Below, one piece after another: positions 21,540 through 31,528 of a stretch of 64,000 nucleotides of DNA (within the stretch, counting starts at the first letter, position 1; each line of letters opens with the position of its first letter). The notes beneath the pieces were generated by a model that had not been told where the DNA came from, searched no databases, and saw nothing but the letters and a program-made list of their open reading frames with translations. The stretch is from Molossus alvarezi. Taxonomy: Eukaryota > Chordata > Mammalia > Chiroptera > Molossidae. The stretch lies in NCBI GenBank assembly GCA_037176705.1, contig CM073885.1:215400290-215464289 (forward strand). Reading direction: 5' to 3'. A program made the position numbers and the translations under genes.

Positions 21540-22683
21540 GAAATGGGTGCTAGATTTTATCAAATACTTTTTCAGCATCTATTGATATGATCATATGATT
21601 TTTATCTTTCATTTTTTTATGTGGTATATCATATTTATTGATTTTTGAATATTGTACCAGCTTGCATCCCTGGGATAAATCCCACTTGGTTGTGGTGAAT
21701 AATTTTTAAAATATATTGCTGGATCCAATTTGCTAATATTTTGTTGAGGATTTTGGCGTCTATGTTCATCAGGGATATTAGCCTGTAGTTTTCTTTCTTT
21801 GTAATGTCTTTATCTGATTTTGGAATTAGGATTAGGGTGGCCTCATAAAATAAGATTAGAAGTCTTTCTTCCTCTTAAATTTTTTGGAATAGTTTAAGAA
21901 GACTAGGTGTGTGTTCTTCTTTGAATGTTTCGTAAAGCTCCCCTGTGAAGCTGTCCAGACAAGGGCTTTTGTTTGCTGGGATTACTGCTTCAATTTTCTT
22001 AGTTGTTATTGCACTGTTCAGGTTTTCTTTCATTTTATATATAATTAATTAATTTATTTTTATTACAGATGTTTGTCCTTTTCCCTCACTGAATGCCCCT
22101 CCACCTCCCTCCCCGCTCTGTCCCCAGCTTTGTTGTTCATGTCCATTGTTCATGCATACATGCATATAAGTTCTGTGGTTTATCTCTCCCCCACCACCCC
22201 CTCTCCTGGGGATTGTCAGTCTGTACCCCATTTCCACGTCTCTGGGACTACTCCATTCTTCAGACTGTTATATTCATTAAATTCCACAAATAAGTGAGAT
22301 CACATGATACTTGTTGTTCTCTGTTTGGCTTGTTTCACTTAGGATAATTCTTCCCAGGTCCCTCCATGTCATCTCAAAGGATAAGAGATCTTTCTTTCTT
22401 ACAGCTGCATAGTACTCCGATGTGTATATGTACCACTGCTTTTTTATCCATTTGTCTACTGATGGACATTTAGGCTGTTTCCAGATCTTAGCTATTGTAA
22501 ATAGAGCTACTACAAACATGGGGGTACATATATTCTTTCTGATTGGTGTTTCAGGCTTCTTAGGGTATAGTCCTAGAAGTAGGATCACTGGGTCAAATGG
22601 AAGTTCAATTTTTAATTTTTTGAGGTAACACCATTGTGTTTTCCATAGTGGCTGCACCAGTCTGCATTCCCACCAGCAGTGTA

Positions 22684-23108
22684 CTAGAGTCCCGTTTTCT
22701 CCATATCCTCACCAACACTTGTTGTTTGATGATTTGTTGATGGCAGCCATTCTGACAGGTGTGAGGTGATTTGAATCTCTCTGATGATTACTGATGTTGA
22801 GCATTTCTTTATATGTCTCTTAGCCATTTGTATATTCTGTTTGGAGAGTTGTCTATTTAGTTTTTCTGCCCATTTTTTAATTGGGTTCTTTGTCTTCCTC
22901 TTGTTGAGTTGTATGAGTATATATTTTGAAACTGACCCCTTATCTGATATATTATTGGCAATGATGTTCTCCCATAGAGCGGGTTGCCTTTTCATTTTGA
23001 TGATTGTATCTTTTGCTGTGCAGAAGCTTTTGAGTCTGATGTAGACCCATATGTTCATTTACTTCTTTTTTTCTGTTGCCTTAGGTGATGTGTCAGTGAA
23101 AATTCTGC
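22684..23108 (-). pseudogene. L1 ORF2 C-terminal fragment of the deleted L1
   Basis: The complement carries the C-terminal ORF2 segment with [19 protein letters not shown] and [16 protein letters not shown], matching the L1 copies at 240-480 and 3390-3600. A second open piece (22277-22657) holds the [18 protein letters not shown] segment. Both are remnants cut off from the enzymatic domains. Confidence 0.85.
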
Positions 23109-23110
23109 TG

Positions 23111-24490
23111 TGTTTGAGGCTGAATCTCTGAGGCTGCTGCTTTTCCCCACAGCTCGGGGAAGGAGCACCCTGGCCACTGTCCTTTGTGGCCGCAACTCAG
23201 CACAAACTCTGCGTGCCCTCCAAATTCTGGGTGTCCCCACAGAGTTTCAGCTTAGTCTGCCCTTCCTCTGCTGTAGCCCTCAGGTGTGTGGCTGTGGCTA
23301 TTTTAGCGCTATATTCAGGCTGTCTGAGCTGTGGAGCGAGCTTGGTCTTTATTCCCCAAGGGTTGCTCACAGCTAAGACTGCTTCTGTCCGTAGGCTCCC
23401 AGCTCGCCACCCTCTTACACCTCTGCAGATCCTACCAATGTCCCTGGTTATATGGTCTTGTCCTGTTGCTTTTTTCTGAAGATTTGTTTTTATTTTAGTT
23501 GTATTTCCCGTTTGGTCCTGGGTGATTGTCTGTGTAGCTTCTATTCACTCTACCTCCATTTTTACATGCTCTACACCTATCTTGTGTGCAGCTAGGTCAC
23601 AGAGGTCTTTCTGGTGCCCCCGCACCCTGCAGGTCACGTGGGTAACTGAATCGCACAGTTCTTTCGGGATCCTGGCTCATATCTAAGTTATGGGCTGCTG
23701 GGTTGCATAGGCCTCTCTGGTTCTTCAGCACTCTGCAGGTCCCACGGGTAACTGGATGGCACAGTTTCTTCTGGGTCACTCAGGCCTCTCTGGTGCCCCT
23801 GCACCCTGCAGGTTCTACGGGCAGGCTGCTGGATTTCACCAGTCTCTCTAGGGCTCTGGCTTCCCACAGCTTTTTTGAGCTGCTGGACTGCACAGGCCTC
23901 TGTGGAGCCCCAGGTCCTGCTGCTGGTAGCTGGTAAGTGCTGCTGCTTCACGGGGCTCAAATCCTGCTCAGCTTTTGGTGTAGTTTTTGGGGATGGGTCT
24001 CAGCTGCTGGTCTGTGCTTCTGTTGCCTGGGGATGGATGTCTGCCTTCCAGCCTCTGTTGCTGGGGGTATATATTGACTCTGATTGGGCTGCTACTATGG
24101 GGGATGGTACTGGGCTCCAGGCTGTCTGTGGCTTCTGCGACCAGCATCTTGGGATCTCCACTACTTGGCACCGATCTGTGTTGACACAGAGTGTCCACTG
24201 GTCCAATGGTGCCAGGTGCGCTGGTGGGCCCGGGTTGCTGGGCCCTAGCCACTCCCACTGCCTCCTCCCAGGGAAGACCCGGGAGCTTCCACAATGGTCG
24301 GACCTCCCCATGGTGCAGGGAGAAGTGCCCTGAAGGGCCGCTTACCGTGGTAGCTGGCTGCTCCCATCCATAGCACAGGAACTTTCTGCTCAGTGGCTCT
24401 GCACTGCTAGGGTTTGGTCGTCCACCTTCGCGTCCACTCACACTCTCACACACTTACCCTTCCTCGGGTCCTGCCCGCCGCCATCTTCCT
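23111..24490 (-). promoter_or_regulatory. L1 5' UTR (internal promoter region)
   Basis: GC- and CpG-richer than its surroundings, this block is the 5' UTR of the deleted L1 on the minus strand. The start GGAAGATGGCGGC is the usual L1 promoter head, which in known mammalian L1s holds a YY1 site on the CCATCTTCC/AGATGG core. A strong splice-donor-like GGAAGGGTAAGTG follows about 25 bases downstream (complement near 24450-24465). It also contains internally repeated segments (CCCTGCAGGT, CCTCTCTGG and GTTCTTC pieces around 23610-23830). Long open frames through it on both strands reflect base composition, not coding. Confidence 0.7.
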
Positions 24491-25247
24491 CATCACTTGC
24501 TCAGGTTTTCTAACTCTTCCTAGTTGAGTTTTGGAAGCTTGTATGGTTCTAGGAATTTGTCCATTTCTCTTAGTTTGTCCAATTTGTTGGCATATAATTG
24601 TTTATAGTATTTTCTTACACTCTTTTGTATTTCTGTGGTGTTAGTTGTTACTTCACCTCTTTCATTTCTGATTTTATTTATTTGGATATTCTTTCTTTGC
24701 TTCTTGGTGAGTCTGTCTAATGATTGATCAATTTTTAAAAATGTGTTTAAAAAGCTTGCTTTGTTTCATTGATATTTGTATTTTTTTAAGTGTCTGTGTC
24801 ATTTATTTCTGCTCCGTTCTTTATTATTTCATTTCTTCTACTATCTCTGGGCTTTTCTTTTTGTCCTTCCAATTTTTAAGTTGTAGGGTTAGATAGTTAA
24901 TTAAAACTTTCTTGTTACTTGAGGAAGGCCTTTAATGCTATGAACTTCCCTCTCAGGACTACTTTTGCTGTGTCCTATAGATTTTGCATCGTATGTTCAT
25001 TTTCATTTGTTTCCAGGATTTAAAATTTTTTTCCTTGATTTTCTTGGTGACCCATTCATTGTTTAATAACATGCTATTTAGCCTCCATGTGTTTGAATAA
25101 TTTTGAGTGTTTTCATTGTAATTGATTTCTAGTTTTGTGCCACTGTGATCTGAAAAGATGCTTAATATGATTTCAATCTTCTTGAACTTTTAAAGATTTA
25201 GTTAGTGTTCTAATATGTGGTCTATCTTTGAGAATATTCCATGTGCA

Positions 25248-25654
25248 GATAAATGACATAGAAACTAAAACATACTGTAATTCAAAAGATCAATGAAACA
25301 AAGAGCTGGTTCTTTGAAAAGATAGAAAAAAAAAACTAATCAACTTTTAGCCAGACTCACCAAGAAACATAGAGAAAAGATCCAAATAAATAAAATCAGA
25401 AATGAAAGAGGTAAAGTAACAACAGACACCACAGAAATACAAAAGAGTGTAAGAAAACACTACGAACAATTATATGCCAACAATTTGGACAACCTAGGAG
25501 AAATGGACAAATTCCTAGAAACATACAAGCTTCCAAAACTCTACTGGAAGAGTTAGAACACCTGAAAAGTACAATAACAACTAAGAAAATTGAAGCAGTA
25601 ATCAATAAACTCCTAGAAAACAAAAGCCCTGGTCCAGATGGCTTCACATGGGGA
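25248..25654 (+). mobile_element. Inverted internal piece of L1 ORF2 inside the host L1
   Basis: About 407 bases of + strand L1 ORF2 (GATAAATGACATAGAAAC to GGTCCAGATGGCTTCACATG) interrupt the minus-strand ORF2 of the host exactly between CCATGTGCA and CTTTGTAAAGAATG. The piece has neither a 3' UTR nor a poly-A tail. It is the inverse of the ORF2 part lying at about 24512-24800 of the host, with which it shares details such as AGAGTGTAAGAAAA, and it extends to sequence on the other side of the deleted L1 (compare 21965-22010). It forms a potential inverted repeat with that region. Confidence 0.8.
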
Positions 25655-25999
25655 CTTTGTAAAGAATGTATATTCTGCTGCTTTGGGGTGAAATGTTCTC
25701 TAAATATCAATTAAATCCAGCTGATCTAGTGTGTCATTTAGGATATCTGTTTCCTTGTTTATTCTTTGTCTAGAAGATCTATCCAGTGATGACCGTGGGG
25801 TATTAAAGTCCCCTACTATGATTGTTTTGCTGTAAATCTCTCCCTTAAAGTTCTCCAGCACTTAAAAAATACATTTTGGTGCTCCTATATTGGGTGCATA
25901 TATGTTTACCAGGGTTATATCCTCTTGTTGGATCAATCCTTTTAATATTATGTAGTGCTTTTTCTTGTCTCTTGTTATTGCCTTCATTTTATTTTATTT

Positions 26000-26296
26000 A
26001 TTTTTTCATTTATTTTCAGTCAGAGTGGGAGGGAGGAAGAGAGGGAGAGAGGAAGAGGAAGAGGAGGAGGAGGAGGAGGAGGAGGAGGAGGAGGAGGAGG
26101 AGGAGGAAAGAGAGAGAGAGAGAGAGAGAAACATTGATGTGAAAGTGACACATCAACTGGTTGCCTCCCACACGACCTTGACCAGGGCCTGGGACTGAAC
26201 CACAACTGAGGCATGTGCTCTTGACTGGACTCAAACCCGCAACTCCATGGTTCACTGGCTGACACTCCAAATGCTGAGCCAAATCAGCCAGGGCTG
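26000..26296 (-). mobile_element. VES SINE (type A variant) with expanded GGA tract
   Basis: Minus-strand SINE: TCAGTCAGAGTGGGAGG, a long purine tract (GGA)n then (GA)n at about 26035-26130, ACATTGATGTGAAAGTGACA, CACATCAACTGGTTGCCTCC, CACAACTGAGGCATGTGCTC, and the head GAGCCAAATCAGCCAGGGCT. The target duplication GCCTTCATTTTATTTTATTT is at 25980-25999 and 26297-26316. The open poly-E / poly-L frames here come from the microsatellite. Confidence 0.92.
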
Positions 26297-26616
26297 GCCT
26301 TCATTTTATTTTATTTTATTTTATTTTTTAAAGTCTATTTTATCAGATATGAGTATTGCTACCCCAGCTTTTTCTGTCATTTCTGTTTGCATGGAGACAT
26401 TTTTTTTCATCCCTTCACTTTCATCCTGTGTGAGTGTTTTGTTCTGAGGTGGGTCTCTTGTAGACAACATATATATGGGTCATGGATCAAGTTTTGTTAT
26501 CCAATCAGCTACCCTATGTCTTTTGATTAGGGCGTTTAAACCATTTACATTTAAGGTGATTATTGATAGTTATTTATTTTTTGCCATTTTAAATCTTTAT
26601 GCCTTTTCTTCTCTCT

Positions 26617-26752
26617 CTCTCTTTTCTTCTTCTTCTTCTTCTTCTTCTTCTTCTTCTTCTTCTTCTTCTTCTTCTTCTTCTTCTTCTTCTTCTTCTTTTC
26701 TTCTTCACTTCTCTCCTCCTCCTCCTCCTCCTGCTCCTCCTCCTCCAACAGT
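26617..26752. repeat. (TTC)n and (TCC)n microsatellites in the host L1
   Basis: About 25 TTC units (26626-26697) then CTTCTTCACTTCTCT and about nine TCC-like units to 26746. They lie between ORF1 and ORF2 of the host L1 (minus strand), where ORF1 ends in an AG-rich stretch, so they probably expanded from it. Confidence 0.95.
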
Positions 26753-27630
26753 CCCTTTAGCATTTCTTGTAATGTTGTTAATAAATTCTTTTAGGCTTTT
26801 TTTTTTGTCTGCAAAGATTATTTCACCTTCAATTCTGAATGATAGTCTTACTGGATAGAGTAGTCTTGGATTCAGTTCCTTGCTTTTCATTACTTTGTAC
26901 ACTTCATGCCACTCCCTTCTGGCCTGCAGCGTTTCTATTGCAAAATCAGCTGATAGCCTAATGGGACCTCCCTCGTAGGTAACTTTCTGTCTCTCTCTTG
27001 CTACTTTTAAGATTCTTTATTTGTTTTTAACATTTTCCATTTTAATTATAATGTGTCTATGTGTAGGTCTTTTGAGGTTCATCTTGAGTGGGACTCTCTG
27101 TGTTTTCTGTACTTGTATGATTATTTTCTTTACTAGGTTTGGGAAGTTTTCTGTCATTATTTCTTCAACGAGTTTCTCTATTCTTTTCTCCAATTCTTCT
27201 CCTTCTGGTGTCCCTATGATGTGAATGTTGTTATGTTTTCTATGGCCCCAAGCTCCCTTAATTCTCTTCCTGCTTTTTAATTATTTTTCCACTTGCTGCT
27301 CTAATTGGATGCTTTTTTCCTACCTAGTCTTCTATCTCACTGATTCAATCCTCAGCTTCTTCTAATCTACTATTGAATCCTTCCAAGGTGTTCTTTATTT
27401 CAGCTATGTCATTCTTCATCATTTGCTTCTACCTCTTTTTTCTATCTCCTGCTGAGTTCTTTATAGTTGTCATCAAGTTGCTTGTAATTCTCATTAAGTT
27501 GTTTGAACACTCTTACTACCACTACTTTGAATTCTTTATCTGACAAACTGATTTCCTCCATTTCATTTAGTTTCTTTTCTGGTGATTTCTTCTCTTCTTT
27601 CATTTGGGGTTATTTGTTTGTCTCAGCATT
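26700..27630 (-). pseudogene. L1 ORF1 remnant of the host L1
   Basis: Read on the minus strand this is L1 ORF1. Near its 3' end, the complement at about 26840-26900 encodes YKVMKSKELNPRLLYPVRLSF, the basic C-terminal domain also seen in the HAL1 ORF1s. The middle carries the RRM-like part (complement of CCTTCTGGTGTCCCTATGAT, about 27203-27222, encodes IIGTPEG). The N-terminal part (27340-27600) is the coiled-coil region. The start is near 27630 (MLRQTNNPK then a stop). Multiple stops and shifts make it non-functional. Confidence 0.8.
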
Positions 27631-27639
27631 TTTGCAATC

Positions 27640-28738
27640 TAGTAGTTTGGGGTGTCCTAGGTCATGCTGGCAGGTTGGTGATTTCAGGTAGTGCTAGGGT
27701 AGTGCTAGGGCTGGATGTTGGATCCAGTCCAGTTATCTGGGGGTGCTGGTGGTTCTCGATGGCATCTGCAGTGGTGGGCCAGGAGTCTCTTGCCTGATGC
27801 AGTGTCTGTGGTGTCAGCAGCTCAGTTCTGGTGCATGGCTGTTGGGTCTGGAACCTCTCATCTGCTGCAGGTCCAGAAGGATTGATGGCTGGTGGCTCAT
27901 GTTTGTCTGTCATCATAGGTGCTACTGTGGGGTGTGGGTCTGGTTGGTGTACTGCTGAAGTGCATGGATCCCAATGCACTGCTGCTTCCTGGTAAGACTT
28001 GGCTCTTGAGGTGCCACTGCTGCTGCTGTGGCAGGGCTTGGCTCCTCAGCTGCCACTGATGCTACTGCTGGGTGTAGGGCTTGGCTCCAGAGCCCTGCCA
28101 TTGCTGATGCCAGGGGGGTGGGGTGGGGGGATGGGACTGGCTCCTGAGCCTCTGCAGGTGCTGCTGCTGGGGGCAGGGCTCTGCTCTCAAACTGTTGCTC
28201 CTGCTTCTGCTGAAGGTGCTGCTTATCTCCTGAGTTGTCACTGCTACTGTTGTCAGGGGTGTGCTCTACTCCCAAACCTCTGCTGCTGCTGCTGCTGGGG
28301 GCAGGGTTCAGCTCAGCAAGGCTGCTACTGCTGCTTGGATGGTGGCCCCACTGCTGCTGGGAGCAGGTGCCTCAGTGGCATGGCTACCATGCATGGACCA
28401 GTGTTGGCACAGTGGAGGCTGCTGGTCTGATGGTGCAAGGAATACTCGTGGCCATGGGGTGCTGAGTCCTTGCTGCTCCCTACTGTCCCCTTCAAAGGAG
28501 GACCCAGTGGTTCTTCTAAAATGGTGGGGCCTTCCAGCCCTGAGCAGGGAGAATCACTTTGCCAAGCCATGCACAATGGTAGCTGGCTGCTCTCCTGTCC
28601 ATAGCACCGGAACCATCTGCCCTAAGTTTCCACACTGCTGCATGGATGCTGATCCACACTCACAGTACTCACACTCTCTCTCATACTTGCTCACCTTCTC
28701 ACACACTCACCCTTGCTTTGGTCTTGCCTGCCGCCATC
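27640..28738 (-). promoter_or_regulatory. 5' UTR of the host L1 with CTG-rich imperfect repeats
   Basis: About 1.1 kb of GC-rich 5' UTR ends at 28738 with the complement of GCCGCCATCTT. Its middle (27990-28370) is a run of imperfect GCTGCTGCTG-rich units: pieces like CTGCTGCTGCTGGGGGCAGG recur near 28160 and 28290, and GGGCTTGGCTCC at about 28036 and 28077. This suggests tandem 5' UTR units (monomers) of this L1 subfamily. Its outer end resembles the 5' UTR at 24490. Open frames of 70-180 codons here are composition artefacts. Confidence 0.65.
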
Positions 28739-28842
28739 TTTTTTTTTTTTTTAACCCCAAACAATCACATTTCCAAAGTGTAGAGCTAACAACTAACTGG
28801 TGAGTGGATTTTGGCTCAGAGTATTCAGGTTAAGTCGTAAGG

Positions 28843-29098
28843 CAGTGATTTTCAAACTTTTTTATGTCATGTCACACTAAAATTAATTAAAATTCTGTAG
28901 TACACCAAAAATATGTTTCTTGCTTATCTGACAAAAAAGGTATAATTTTGATTCATTTACATCAGACGGCTATTGTTGAGTTGGCTACTGTCATTTTTTA
29001 TTTGACAATCTAAGGGTAAAGAGGTCCGCGCCCTTGACTAAATAGTCAGGTGTTGCATGCTTTAAAAATTCTTGCAGTACACCAGTTGAAAATCACTG
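28843..29098. mobile_element. Short non-autonomous hAT element
   Basis: The 256-base element begins CAGTGATTTTCAAACTTTTT and ends CCAGTTGAAAATCACTG, so the ends form a perfect 13-base inverted repeat (CAGTGATTTTCAA). Eight-base flanks TCGTAAGG (28835-28842) and TTCTAAGG (29099-29106) match at six of eight positions, the target size of hAT transposons. There is no transposase frame. The diverged flanks suggest an old insertion. Bats are known for unusual hAT activity; whether this family is bat-specific cannot be told from one copy. Confidence 0.85.
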
Positions 29099-29106
29099 TT
29101 CTAAGG

Positions 29107-31152
29107 TATGGAGCTGGGACTACACAATTTCTGCCCGAATTAAAGCACAGAATGGATATTCAGCTAGAAGGTGAAGCTGCAAGAATAGTTTAAACATCTG
29201 CACCTGATGTCAGCTTGTTTCTCTTCTTGAAATTTAGATAAGATGGTTCCAATTCTTTCTACATCCCCTGGATAATCAGTGCCCTTTCCAAGATTTCTAC
29301 AGATCCTGGGGGACTTGTCTTCCCATGGTTACTTCTAGGGGATCCCTTTTTCCTGATCTACATCTTGTGATGGTACTTTATTTCTGTCCAGTATGGGAGG
29401 CCACTTCTTGATCCCTCCAGCAGCAAAGAGTTATGTCATTAGCCAGTATCTTTACAGAGGGCTGTGGAATTAAAGGGCAGGAGTCATAGGGCCACACCAC
29501 ATACCACAGAATGCCACTTACAATTGTGTTTGAAACATTCCTGTCCTTAAAGGTGTTTTTGGTCAAGCATGACAGGGATAGGTCGAGCCACTTTATATCA
29601 CATCTGGATTTCTCTCTATCTGGATAGCTTTCTGTCTTCTTTGTCTCAGCCATCTCTCTGGGCTTGCTTGGGACTCCAAATTCTTCTCACTCTTGTATTC
29701 AGAAAATGTCAACTCTATCAAACCCCTTTTTCAAAACTCACCCCTTAGGACAATGCCAGCCAAGGTGCTTGGCTGAGCAAGAGTCTTCCAGTCTTTTCTT
29801 TAACAGAATCCATCCTCCTCAGAATATAATTTTGGGATTCAATATAATTTTTTAAAGATCTGTTATATATTTATTCCATGGAAAAATTAATTCTGTTGAG
29901 GCTCTATTGGATGCATAAAGATGGAAATAATCTTTTCTTCTTACATCACTAAATAATCATTTTTGTTGGGAGAGGATCATCTGGAAAAAGTTAAGCAGGA
30001 TTTCTATAAGGTTTTAAATGGCAGGTGCACACCAGTGAGCTCCCATTAGTTAACCTCACCAGTCTTTACAACACCTTTGCTAACATGTGTAGGGAAGATC
30101 TGAGTAAATGAAAGCAGTTATTTTGCCGCTTGCCAGCAAAAAGAATGCTCCAGATGCCAGGTGAGTGGCATCTGCAAGGCCACTCAGGGCATTGTGTCAT
30201 AAATCATATTTTGAGGCTAAAGCAAGAGAAACTGTTTTCAGGATGGTTTGCTTTCCTGTTATCTTATCTTGTGTGCATCTGACAGCTTTCTGTTTTGCTT
30301 GAAATGGAAAGTCGTTTACCAGATGAGAGATTATTTTATAGTGCTTTTATTTTCTTGGTAAGTATTCTGATTTTTTTCCTATTAATTTCTATTTTTATGC
30401 ACAGTGATTCTCAATTGGTGAGAAAATTATGATCTCATAATCTCTTTTCCTTGTACTTGCTGAGTGATTAACCTCATTTGCTATGTGAGTTCCACTTCAT
30501 GGTTGTGAAATGATGACTTTCCCTGACTCTGGCTGAGCATATTGGCTTGATGGCTTTGACCTTTTCCATGAAAACAGGAGAGATGGAAGAATGCAATGTG
30601 TGTGTAAATCGTCACTCAGATGGGGTTATTTTGGCTAACAGTTCAAAAGACATGCTTTGCTAAACTCCTAGAAGGTACCAGTGGAATGTTTTGTGCTTGG
30701 GTGTTTCTAAGCCCTTCGAGAGTTATTCATAAGCAATGAGAAAAAAATTCTGACTTCCTATTAAATGAAAATGATAAATTTACATCCTGTATTACAAGCT
30801 GTGTGAATAAATGCATTATAGATTCCCAAGAATGGTACAGTTAAATTTGCTTCATCTGCTCTGTGATAGATACTACTTCCACTGCACTTAATTGGGATCA
30901 TTGACAAATGTAGATTCAGCGCATCTCAATGACTCCAAGGGATGTATAGGTGTCTCATCAAATCCATTTATATGGTATTCTGGATATGGTCAAGGGTCTC
31001 ACTGTAGTAATTTGCGGGTGTGACCAATATTAACTTATAAATTTTCCATGACTGGTCCTTTGCTGATTTCAGGCTTCCCCTCCGTTCGGTAATAATTGCT
31101 CAGCAAGCCTATTGTAACTTTTATTTCTCTGCAGGCCCTTTATTGCTTTGAG

Positions 31153-31154
<2 letters not shown>
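29107..31154. other. Unique sequence, no feature seen
   Basis: Two kilobases without recognised repeats. Base composition is ordinary and open frames are short (up to 91 codons on the minus strand at 29378-29653) without known motifs. Confidence 0.45.

Positions 31155-31194
<40 letters not shown>
31155..31194. repeat. (CT)n microsatellite
   Basis: About 20 CT dinucleotides, uninterrupted. No SINE head or tail is attached to it. Confidence 0.97.
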
Positions 31195-31199
<5 letters not shown>

Positions 31200-31528
31200 A
31201 TAGTAATGCATGAGACAGTATTTCTCACGGAGCATATTCACATGAGCTTATGGAGCTATTTCTTACTTTACATATTTCTCTTTTCACTTGGGTATGCTTT
31301 TAGTTCAGGGGACTTGGACTCTGACTGGATGAGCAACGGCAAAACAATAGGGATGGTGTAGAAATGTACACACGCTCTAATAGCCTGGACAGTAACACAC
31401 TTGGCAATATGATTTTTAGTCATCACCATCAGGGTGGGTCTGAAGTCCAGCATAATAACCATAATGTGCTGCTCTAAAGGAGCTGATAAATTGACATATG
31501 GGTGAAAATGGTTAATTAAAAAAATTTT
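31195..31528. other. Unique sequence, no feature seen
   Basis: Holds an 87-codon minus-strand open frame (31268-31531) with no recognised domain; nothing else seen. Confidence 0.45.

Larger units (their letters stand above)
18092..22028 (-). pseudogene. L1 ORF2 remnant of the host L1 (reverse transcriptase part)
   Basis: This is the ORF2 coding region of the host L1 read on the minus strand, interrupted by the HAL1 at 19368-21539. The reverse transcriptase active site lies at 19084-19095; its complement TTCACAGATGAC encodes FTDD, so both aspartates survive. Stops and shifts elsewhere break the frame. The longest open pieces are under 70 codons. Confidence 0.85.
22029..24500 (-). mobile_element. 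Internally deleted L1: 5' UTR joined to the 3' end of ORF2
   Basis: This minus-strand L1 inserted in the host L1 with the duplication TCAGGTTTTCT at 22018-22028 and 24501-24511. Its 3' part (about 22036-23110) is the 3' UTR plus the distal ORF2. At 23110/23111 the sequence switches from ORF2 (complement CAGCAGAATTTTCACTGACA) to about 1.38 kb of GC-rich 5' UTR ending at about 24490 with the complement GGAAGATGGCGGCGGGCAGG. All of ORF1 and most of ORF2 are missing. The 5' UTR start resembles that of the host L1 at 28738. Because one target duplication encloses both parts, the deletion was probably present in the inserted copy, or it arose after insertion within it. Confidence 0.85.
16622..28738 (-). 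mobile_element. Near-full-length L1 split by six later insertions
   Basis: One minus-strand L1 can be followed from its 3' end (about 16636) to its 5' end (28738, where the complement reads AGATGGCGGCAGGCAAGACC). The 3' UTR and ORF2 C-terminus are at 16636-17448, ORF2 continues at 17697-17801, 18092-19367, 21552-22028, 24512-25247, 25655-25999 and 26317-26600, ORF1 is at about 26700-27630 and the 5' UTR at 27640-28738. Subtracting the inserts leaves about 6.2 kb, the usual full length of a mammalian L1. The inserts are SINEs at 17461, 17820 and 26000, a HAL1 at 19368, a deleted L1 at 22029 and an inverted ORF2 piece at 25248. No certain target duplication of the host was found. Confidence 0.88.

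Noticed and set aside
23110..24453. Several open frames of 60-161 codons on both strands
   Set aside because: They lie in the GC-rich 5' UTR of an L1 and overlap in conflicting phases; no protein motif is present.
25876..26282. Poly-Glu / poly-Leu / poly-Pro frames of 60-88 codons
   Set aside because: They are produced by the GGA and GA tracts within the SINE at 26000.
16343..28774. ACAATCATATTTTC / ACAATCACATTTCC as the target duplication of the large L1
   Set aside because: The right copy is separated from the L1 5' end by about 22 bases and there are two mismatches, so it is not convincing.
27582..28803. Open frames of 70-180 codons, some rich in Leu/Gly from CTG runs
   Set aside because: They lie in the 5' UTR of the host L1 with CTG-rich tandem units; composition explains them.
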